Positions 6,272-11,197 of a DNA stretch of 11,197 nt are shown in pieces. Each line of letters begins with the position of its first letter. Position 1 is the first letter of the stretch. Where the stretch lies: contig JANBQS010000854.1 in assembly GCA_027577415.1 (NCBI GenBank), forward strand, positions 1-11,197. Reading direction: 5' to 3'. The notes beneath the pieces are model-generated. The model did no database searches. It was not told where the DNA came from and saw only the letters and a list, made by a program, of their open reading frames with translations. The translations under genes and the position numbers were made by a program. Source of the DNA: Coemansia sp. RSA 922 (lineage: Eukaryota; Kickxellomycota; Kickxellomycetes; Kickxellales; Kickxellaceae).

Positions 6272-7390
6272 TCACGTCCTTTTCTGAACTTGCTCGTCCT
6301 TGGCAAGGCTCTTCAAGAGGGTGGACTCTAGCGTCGACATTCCGTCCTTGCTTTTGTTGATGGCTTCCAGACGGAGAGTTATCTGCGCCCTCAGTTCCTT
6401 AGCCTCGGTTGCATTGCTCGCTGTGACAATCTCCAGCTCTGGTTGCTCCACAGCTGTTTCTGCAATGGCAGTGCTAGTCACAGGTTCTAACTTGGTCTGC
6501 TCTGTTCGAGCCTCATCCACAGCCGGCACTAGCGCATTGGGCCGTTTGGGTTCGTTTGCAAACCGGGACAGCTGCTCAAGGGCTCGCTTCGAGCCATCGC
6601 TGTTGTTTAGCGTGAGATCGGCGAACATACTCCGCACCTTTTTATGCTCCTGCGTGACGGCGGTGACAAAATCTTGGCTTTCATCGTGCGCGGTGTACTT
6701 TTCCAATGGCTCGGCGAACTTTGCTTGCAGCAAGGCGCCCTGCTTTTGCAACTGGCACAGCATTTGGTCGGTCACATCCGTGGCCGATTTCTGGGCGGGA
6801 GTCTGCGCCGCTTGCTGCCTGGGCTCAGGCTGCGTTCGGGTACAAGGCACCTCGGGGCCTATGGACCTAGTTGGCGCTATCACAAGCTTGAGCGCTGCCT
6901 CAATCTGCACCTGTCGCTCCTTCCAAGAACGCTCGTACTGCTGTTGCTGCTCCTTCCACACCTTCTCAAAGTAGGCATGTCGCTCCTTCCACGCTGCATC
7001 AAACTTTGCTTGTTGCTCGTCCCATGCCGACTGGTACAGTGCCTGCTTCCCGCTCCACAGCGTCTCAAACAGGGCCTGCTGCTCGTGAAGTGCTGCCTCC
7101 ACTTGCGCTTGCTGCTCTTTCCACGCTGCTTCAAAGCGCGCTCGTCGCTCGTTCCACGCCGCAGCATATTGTGTCTCGCGTTCGCTCCAAGCTGCTTCGA
7201 ATTGCTTTTGTCTATTCCCCCAGCTGGCCTCGTACTGAGGCTGGCTCTCCTTTGTCGCACAGCTAAACGCCGGCGGTTGTGCACTAAATGCCTGTGTTGC
7301 CGCCGAATTCACCTGTTGGCCTGCAGCGCGAACCAGCTGTGCCAAAGTAGCTGGCGGTGCGGGCCGAGAAGCAGGCTTCCTTTTTCGCAT
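6272..7390 (-). CDS. Protein with eleven tandem 11-residue Trp repeats (unknown function)
   Basis: A 372-codon protein from ATG 7390 to TGA 6272-6274. The frame stays open further upstream, but the codon at 7471 is GTG and the added residues come from AT-rich leader-like DNA, so the first ATG is chosen. Residues 1-10 (MRKRKPASRP) are basic and could act as a nuclear signal. Residues 47-167 are eleven exact-length repeats of 11 residues, consensus KEQQAQFEAAW. Trp is at 57, 68, 79, 90, 112, 123, 134, 145 and 156, with Leu at 101 and 167. The seventh position is aromatic or hydrophobic (Y53, F64, Y75, F86, V97, F108, Y119, F130, F141, Y152, I163). Such hendecads form straight or slightly right-handed amphipathic helices. 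The rest is Gln/Ala/Glu-rich and probably partly helical. No signal peptide or membrane segment was seen. It is divergent from GUF1 across 197 bp. I know no family with this repeat. Confidence 0.85.
   Translation of the reverse strand: MRKRKPASRPAPPATLAQLVRAAGQQVNSAATQAFSAQPPAFSCATKESQPQYEASWGNRQKQFEAAWSERETQYAAAWNERRARFEAAWKEQQAQVEAALHEQQALFETLWSGKQALYQSAWDEQQAKFDAAWKERHAYFEKVWKEQQQQYERSWKERQVQIEAALKLVIAPTRSIGPEVPCTRTQPEPRQQAAQTPAQKSATDVTDQMLCQLQKQGALLQAKFAEPLEKYTAHDESQDFVTAVTQEHKKVRSMFADLTLNNSDGSKRALEQLSRFANEPKRPNALVPAVDEARTEQTKLEPVTSTAIAETAVEQPELEIVTASNATEAKELRAQITLRLEAINKSKDGMSTLESTLLKSLAKDEQVQKRT
6890..7252 (-). repeat. Eleven tandem 33-bp units encoding an 11-residue repeat
   Basis: 363 bp make eleven in-phase units of 33 bp with no insertion or deletion between them. 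At the DNA level the units are clearly diverged (CGCTCCTTCCA, TGCTCCTTCCA and TGCTCTTTCCA variants mark the boundary), while protein spacing is kept exactly. This suggests old expansion held by selection on the protein. Confidence 0.9.
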
Positions 7391-7587
7391 TTCGACAAAG
7401 TTTGATAATATCAATACAAGATAAAAGCGAAGGAAAAGATGATGTAAGTCACTCTTGGTATTGATGGCCACCGTTTGTGCCCATACAGGGCTCCCGAATA
7501 CGGGCTTGATCTCTTTAAAAAAAATAATAACTAACTGCCTCGAGTTGACATCAGCTCCGTTATCTCCCTTTCAAACTATAAACGATT
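7391..7587. promoter_or_regulatory. Divergent promoter between the Trp-repeat gene and GUF1
   Basis: 197 bp lie between the two ATGs. On the GUF1 side there is an A-rich tract (about 7518-7529), TAACTAACTGCC and a pyrimidine-rich CTCCCTTTC just before the start. TATAAA at 7577-7582 is only five bases from the GUF1 ATG, too close to be its TATA box. On the minus-strand side the leader is pyrimidine-rich and includes a short upstream ORF (7449-7484). Confidence 0.5.
7449..7484 (-). other. Possible short upstream ORF in the Trp-repeat gene leader
   Basis: ATG at 7484-7482 opens an 11-codon frame (MGTNGGHQYQE) closed by TGA at 7449-7451, 58 nt before the main ATG. If transcription starts upstream of 7484 it could lower translation of the main frame. 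No transcript start is visible. Confidence 0.25.
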
Positions 7588-9549
7588 ATGCTACAGACGC
7601 GGTTGGCCTGTGCGGCATGGCGGTGGCATGCCAGTGTCCCTTGGACTCGCCACTGCCCTGCCATGACCTTGAGCTCTAGCTCTCGTCGATCATATGTAAT
7701 TCGTACGGCTGAAGGCAAGCGCGACGAGGTCGATATATCGATGATCCCACCTGAGCGGATTCGCAACTTTAGCATTATCGCTCACATTGACCATGGAAAG
7801 AGTACGCTGGCTGACCGGCTGCTGGAGCTGACCGGGGTGATCTCCAAAACGGGCAAGAACAAGCAAGTACTAGACAAGCTTAAAGTCGAGCGTGAGCGAG
7901 GGATTACAGTCAAGGCGCAGTCCGTCAGCATGTTCTACGAGTACAAGGGCCAACAATACTTGATGAATTTGATTGACACGCCAGGGCACGTCGACTTTAG
8001 CTACGAGGTTTCCCGATCGCTGGCGGCTTGTCAGGGCACAATATTGCTAGTCGACGCTGCGCAAGGGATTCAGGCACAGACGGTGGCCAACTTTTACCTG
8101 GCTTTTGGCGAAGGTCTGTCGGTGATTCCCATGCTAAACAAGGTCGATCTGCCTACTGCCGAGCCTGAGCGAACAGCCAAGCAGATTGAGAGTGCCTTTG
8201 AGATCGAGGCCGATTGCATCTTGAAGATATCGGCCAAAACTGGACTGGGCATAGAGCAAGTGCTACCGGCTGTTATAGAGCAAACGCCGCCACCGCCGGG
8301 CAGTGCAGATAAGCCGTTCAAAGCGCTGCTGTTTGACACTTGGTATGACACGTATGTAGGAGTCGTGTGCTTGATGGCAGTCAAAGATGGATCCATCCGC
8401 CGTGGAGACAAAATCGTATCGAGCCACTCGGGAACAAAGTACGAAGTCATGGAAGTCGGCGTAATGCACCCTGAGCAGACTCCAATAACGCTACTGCGAG
8501 TCGGACAGGTCGGCTACATTGTCTGTAACATGAAATCGATTGCCGAGGCGCATGTCGGCGACACATTCTACCGCGACAGGTTTCCCGTCGAAGCACTGCC
8601 TGGATTTGTGCCAGCAAAGTCCATGGTATTTGCGGGCGTGTTCCCGATTGATGCTGGCGAGTTTGACCGCTTGAACGAGTCGATCCAAAAGCTAACGCTG
8701 AACGACTCGAGCGTCAGCGTCCACAAGGAGACGAGCGCGGCGCTAGGACAGGGCTGGCGTTTGGGATTTTTGGGCACTCTGCACATGGACGTGTTCCGCC
8801 AGCGGCTGGAGGAAGAATACGACACCAATATCCTGATAACGTCGCCCACTGTCCCGTATCAGATCAAGTACCGAGACGGGACTTCCAAGTTTATCCGAAC
8901 TCCAGCTGATTTCCCAGACGCCAACATTATGAATGACTACGTCGAGTCGACCATGGAGCCGTTTGTCATCTCGACTCTCATATTTCCTGAGAAATACCTT
9001 GGGAGCATGCTTGAGCTCTGCACGACTCATCGCGGCGAGCTTCAGAATCACACGTTCATTGACGAGTCGCGAGTAATGCTCAAGTGCCGGTTGCCCATGG
9101 CCGAAATTGTAACCGACTTTTTTGACAAGCTCAAGTCAAAGTCGCAGGGTTTCGCCAGCTTTGACTACGAGGAAGCCGGATACGACGCATCAGACTTGGT
9201 AAAGATGGAGGTATTGCTAAACGGCGAGGCAGTTGACGCGCTGGCGGCTGTGATGCACAAGAGCAGTGTGGTTGTAGCGGGCCGCGAAATAGCTAGCCGG
9301 TTGAAAGATGTCATCCGCCGACAACTGTTTGATATCATTATTCAAACTACGGCTAATGGCAAGATCGTGGCACGCGAAACCGTCAAGCAGTTGCGCAAGA
9401 ACGTCACAGCCAAGTGTTACGGCGGCGATATCACGCGCAAGATGAAGCTCTTGAATAAACAAAAAGAAGGCAAGAAGCGTATGAAGCGCATTGGCAAGGT
9501 CGACCTGCCCCACGAGGCGTTCTTGACCATTGTTAAGCGTGCAGAGTAA
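7588..9549 (+). CDS. GUF1: GUF1/LepA-type mitochondrial translation factor GTPase
   Basis: A complete 653-codon frame without introns. GTPase motifs are all present: G1 AHIDHGKS (65-72), G2 RGIT (104-107) within LDKLKVERERGIT, G3 DTPGH (130-134), G4 NKVD (184-187) and G5 SAK (215-217). The C-terminal LepA signature is clear: CYGGDITRKMKLLNKQKEGK, then RIGKVDLPHEAF. LepA/EF4 family proteins bind ribosomes, promote back-translocation or aid initiation and assembly, and GUF1 acts in the mitochondrial matrix on the inner membrane side. Residues 1-37 are Arg-rich with a single acidic-free helix-prone stretch (MLQTRLACAAWRWHASVPW) and RRSY before the conserved domain, fitting a cleavable presequence. 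Length matches yeast GUF1. A second in-frame ATG (codon 26, 7663) has a GCC context and would leave a shorter presequence. It is divergent from the Trp-repeat gene. Confidence 0.97.
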   Translation: MLQTRLACAAWRWHASVPWTRHCPAMTLSSSSRRSYVIRTAEGKRDEVDISMIPPERIRNFSIIAHIDHGKSTLADRLLELTGVISKTGKNKQVLDKLKVERERGITVKAQSVSMFYEYKGQQYLMNLIDTPGHVDFSYEVSRSLAACQGTILLVDAAQGIQAQTVANFYLAFGEGLSVIPMLNKVDLPTAEPERTAKQIESAFEIEADCILKISAKTGLGIEQVLPAVIEQTPPPPGSADKPFKALLFDTWYDTYVGVVCLMAVKDGSIRRGDKIVSSHSGTKYEVMEVGVMHPEQTPITLLRVGQVGYIVCNMKSIAEAHVGDTFYRDRFPVEALPGFVPAKSMVFAGVFPIDAGEFDRLNESIQKLTLNDSSVSVHKETSAALGQGWRLGFLGTLHMDVFRQRLEEEYDTNILITSPTVPYQIKYRDGTSKFIRTPADFPDANIMNDYVESTMEPFVISTLIFPEKYLGSMLELCTTHRGELQNHTFIDESRVMLKCRLPMAEIVTDFFDKLKSKSQGFASFDYEEAGYDASDLVKMEVLLNGEAVDALAAVMHKSSVVVAGREIASRLKDVIRRQLFDIIIQTTANGKIVARETVKQLRKNVTAKCYGGDITRKMKLLNKQKEGKKRMKRIGKVDLPHEAFLTIVKRAE

Positions 9550-9640
9550 TTGGGTAGTCAATATAGAACTATAACACCATTTCTGCGATCAAATTGACAA
9601 CTTCCAACCTTCTCCCCTAAAAGCGCGCAGACTCAAAGTA

Positions 9641-9657
9641 AAGCACCGTTGGTGCTT
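9641..9657. repeat. Perfect 7-bp inverted repeat with 3-nt loop
   Basis: AAGCACC, GTT, GGTGCTT. It lies about 90 nt past the GUF1 stop codon and could form a tight hairpin in the 3' UTR. A stem of this size is compatible with chance. Confidence 0.4.
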
Positions 9658-9796
9658 CGACCAACAATTCCTGCGCTCCTCCGAGTGCGAAAGCCTAAAG
9701 GCGTCAATGCACTAAAGCGTCAAAAGAGCGAAAGTGTCAAAGTGCGCAATTGTGCCTTTGTAGACCTTCAAAGCCTCGAAAAGCAGACAAACAATT

Positions 9797-9823
9797 ATCG
9801 GATTTCGATATTAAAAATCCGAT
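9797..9823. repeat. Perfect 9-bp inverted repeat with 9-nt loop
   Basis: ATCGGATTT (9797-9805) and AAATCCGAT (9815-9823) are exact reverse complements around an AT-rich loop. This is the longest exact short-loop hairpin I noticed; about 0.4 such repeats are expected by chance in a window this size. Confidence 0.45.
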
Positions 9824-10026
9824 TAGGCTTCAATGGTAGACAAAAGAGGCGATTTCTGTCTAGGCAGCATCCAATTGTCCGAGTTTTTTTTCAAGAGGGT
9901 TTTGCGTCCTGCTCGCCAACAAGTGTCTTGCACTTTGTAAGTTTGAAGTCCCCGCCCTTTCCATGGTGTTTTTTTCGGCGAGAGACGAACTCACCAATTT
10001 GTTCCCTCAACAACGACAGAAACCAC

Positions 10027-10033
10027 TATATAA
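10027..10033 (+). promoter_or_regulatory. TATA box (TATATAA) of the 10141 gene
   Basis: TATATAA lies 114 nt before the ATG at 10141, followed by pyrimidine-rich leader segments (CCTCGTTTTTGTCTCC, CCTTTTTCAG). Position and context resemble the TATA box of the zinc-finger gene. The CTTTTTCAG could also end a leader intron, but no 5' site is obvious. Confidence 0.5.
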
Positions 10034-10140
10034 CTGGGAGAGGGCGCCCACTTTTCCAACCTCGTTTTTGTCTCCATACCTTTTTCAGAATCAACTATCC
10101 AGCCTTCACTTATTGACAATATATTTTTGAACCGCATATA

Positions 10141-10506
10141 ATGACCGTTACGACTCCTTCCAAGACAATAAGTGAAATTGAAGATTTTCTATCATTTAGT
10201 GTAGGAAAGACACCAGTGTTATTCTCAATATTCAATTACGAAGATAAACTACTTATTGCCGAGCACCACAACATATTGATTGTCCAACTAATGGCAAAGG
10301 GCTATACATTTGATTTCTACGTTGGCCCTAGAATCCAGTATATTCAAGATGTACATTTGAGTGGAGATTTGTGTCATGTCGCCATCACAGACAGAGATTA
10401 TATCAATATTAGCGGAGCAATAGAGTGTGCTCTACGTTACCTCACTAATAATTCGTATGATGAATTTCGCGAGCATTATAAAAGCAAGAATGGTACATTA
10501 CAATAA
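10141..10506 (+). CDS. Unknown 121-residue protein, possibly lineage-specific
   Basis: A complete ATG-to-TAA frame begins MTVTTPSKTISEIEDFLSF, continues through alternating hydrophobic segments (TPVLFSIFNYEDKLLIA, NILIVQLMAKGYTFDFYVG, CHVAITDRDYINI) and ends in a likely helix IECALRYLTNNSYDEF and a charged tail. There is no signal peptide or strong membrane helix; it reads as a small cytosolic alpha/beta domain. I recognise no family. Base composition is clearly more AT-rich than GUF1 beside it, which suggests a younger or faster-evolving gene. It has a TATA box 114 nt upstream and AATAAA at 10502-10507 overlapping its stop. A diverged copy of its last part follows directly (10544-10642), which argues that this is a real, duplicating coding unit. 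Confidence 0.6.
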   Translation: MTVTTPSKTISEIEDFLSFSVGKTPVLFSIFNYEDKLLIAEHHNILIVQLMAKGYTFDFYVGPRIQYIQDVHLSGDLCHVAITDRDYINISGAIECALRYLTNNSYDEFREHYKSKNGTLQ

Positions 10507-10507
10507 A
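10502..10507 (+). promoter_or_regulatory. AATAAA poly(A)-type signal overlapping the stop codon
   Basis: AATAAA covers the TAA stop (10504-10506) of the 121-residue gene, the same arrangement as at 1841-1846. Confidence 0.35.
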
Positions 10508-10543
10508 GTAATACCAGCTTTATTGGCGGGTATTCAAAAACGG

Positions 10544-10642
10544 CATGCAATCACAACCATCGAGCTTGCTCTGCACTACCTAAAGGATCACTCGTACGAT
10601 GAATTTTGCAAATACTATACTGACAATGACAGTAAACTCTAG
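10544..10642 (+). pseudogene. Diverged, deleted copy of the 3' end of the 10141 gene
   Basis: In a different frame from the gene upstream, this segment reads HAITTIELALHYLKDHSYD, then EFCKYYTDNDSKL and TAG (10640-10642). It aligns with HVAIT and IECALRYLTNNSYDEFREHY of the 121-residue protein: IE, AL, YL and SYDEF are shared, and about ten residues between HAIT and IE are missing. The DNA also aligns (GATGAATTT shared exactly), with a 139-nt offset. The copy has no start of its own. It is best explained as a decayed tandem duplication of the 3' end; an alternative terminal exon is possible, since the frame is open back into the main gene. Confidence 0.5.
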
Positions 10643-11197
10643 TGACAGACTATGAGCTCTACAAGCGAGTGCTTTGTGTATCCATGCTTTGACATTCCTA
10701 TACATGGATTGACCCTTGCTCGCCTTGAATTAACACTACTAGTATTTTGGAGTTTAAAGCAGTGTAGAAAGCTAGCCTTTTTCATCCTTGAATTCAGCTT
10801 TAAAGTTAAATATATGAATTACAGCTAATGTGTTAGATTAAGAGGTACAATTAATATTCAAAGTTTGGTATACTGGCAAAACTTTAAACTCTCAATTTAA
10901 ACTAGAATTAGAAGTAGGAATGTCCTTAATCCGCTTAGGACCGTTGAATAGAGATCAAAGAGCGATGCATGCTAACGATGGCACTGCTGGAAGTGCTCGC
11001 TATATCGAACAGCAAGCAGATCCTCCTCAAAGTACATAACAGCCGATATTCAACAAAAAATAAAGCGCCTACTACAGAAAAGCAATCTTTTGGTAGTGAC
11101 CACAGCCAACAAGAATAGTTAAGACAAAAAGACAAAGTACTGAAAAAGCGTCGCTCAGTTTGTCCGATTTCCTACATACCTTGCGAATTCAAAGTAA
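10643..11197. other. Right-end region with only very short ORFs
   Basis: AT-rich DNA. Three plus-strand ATG frames are present: 10652-10828 (58 codons, starts MSSTSECFVYPCFD), 10920-11039 (39 codons, starts MSLIRLGPLNRDQRAMH; the frame is open from about 10854) and 10969-11118 (49 codons, starts MLTMALLEVLAISNSKQ). The last two overlap in different frames. None has a recognised motif. AATAAA occurs near 11060. They may be remnants of the neighbouring unknown gene family or chance. Confidence 0.3.

Larger units (their letters stand above)
9550..10140. other. Intergenic region: GUF1 3' flank and promoter of the 10141 gene
   Basis: 590 bp without a supported gene. A frame open at 9649-10116 begins only at TTG and has a non-coding composition. 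Two perfect inverted repeats are present (9641-9657 and 9797-9823), plus loosely repeated GCGTCAA/AGTGTCAAAG units around 9700-9750, and a TATA box at 10027-10033. No AATAAA was seen after the GUF1 stop. Confidence 0.5.

Noticed and set aside
6644..7405. Plus-strand Leu/Arg-rich ORF of about 250 codons, and another at 6300-6974
   Set aside because: Both are antisense shadows of the Trp-repeat gene; the periodic Leu/Pro pattern is the reverse complement of the 33-bp repeat.
7391..7471. 27-residue N-terminal extension of the Trp-repeat protein
   Set aside because: The codon at 7471 is GTG, not ATG, and the segment is AT-rich leader-like DNA. The first ATG is at 7390.
8094..9561. Several minus-strand ORFs opposite GUF1
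   Set aside because: All are shadows of the highly conserved GUF1 frame.
9649..10116. 155-codon plus-strand open frame after GUF1
   Set aside because: It starts only at TTG, contains the TATA box and leader of the next gene, and has no recognisable domain.
10935..11135. 66-codon minus-strand ORF
   Set aside because: It begins at TTG and overlaps two short plus-strand ATG frames; nothing supports it.

Overview
The window looks like nuclear DNA of a compact-genome fungus. The evidence is a mitochondrial GUF1/LepA GTPase with an N-terminal presequence, an NSUN5/Rcm1-type rRNA methyltransferase, AT-rich spacers with TATA boxes and homopolymer A/T tracts, AATAAA-type poly(A) signals, and long genes without introns. 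The combination of few introns and an ITFG2-like propeller protein suggests an early-diverging lineage (Kickxellomycotina, for example Coemansia, is my guess). No search was run, so the taxonomy is inference. I saw no bacterial operon signals, tRNA, rRNA, CRISPR array or recognisable transposon.

Layout from left to right. Positions 1-1340 hold most of NSUN5/Rcm1 on the minus strand, cut by the left window edge. A spacer of about 195 bp separates it from a divergent plus-strand small gene (1536-1845). That gene looks like a mitochondrial presequence joined to a short Cys-containing domain, but its two halves lie in different frames on either side of a run of ten A. Positions 1986-2244 hold a second, weaker two-frame plus-strand coding trace. 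Positions 2522-2707 encode a 61-residue C2H2 zinc-finger protein with a ten-proline tail on the minus strand; it has its own TATA box and poly(A) signal. From about 2708 to 4847 the window is gene-poor, with only doubtful small ORFs and short hairpins.

Positions 4848-6032 (minus) encode a 394-residue beta-propeller-like protein that best resembles ITFG2 of the KICSTOR complex. Positions 6272-7390 (minus) encode a 372-residue protein built around eleven tandem 11-residue repeats, with an aromatic stripe of Trp every 11 residues. This is the most unusual object in the window. It shares a divergent promoter of about 197 bp with GUF1 (7588-9549, plus), which is complete.

After a 590 bp spacer with a TATA box comes a 121-residue protein of unknown function (10141-10506). 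It is followed at once by a diverged, internally deleted copy of its own 3' end in another frame (10544-10642). The last 550 bp contain only very short ORFs.

Functionally the window mixes two translation-related housekeeping genes (a cytosolic rRNA methyltransferase and a mitochondrial elongation factor) with a possible nutrient-signalling protein and several small genes that may be lineage-specific. The genes do not form an obvious pathway.
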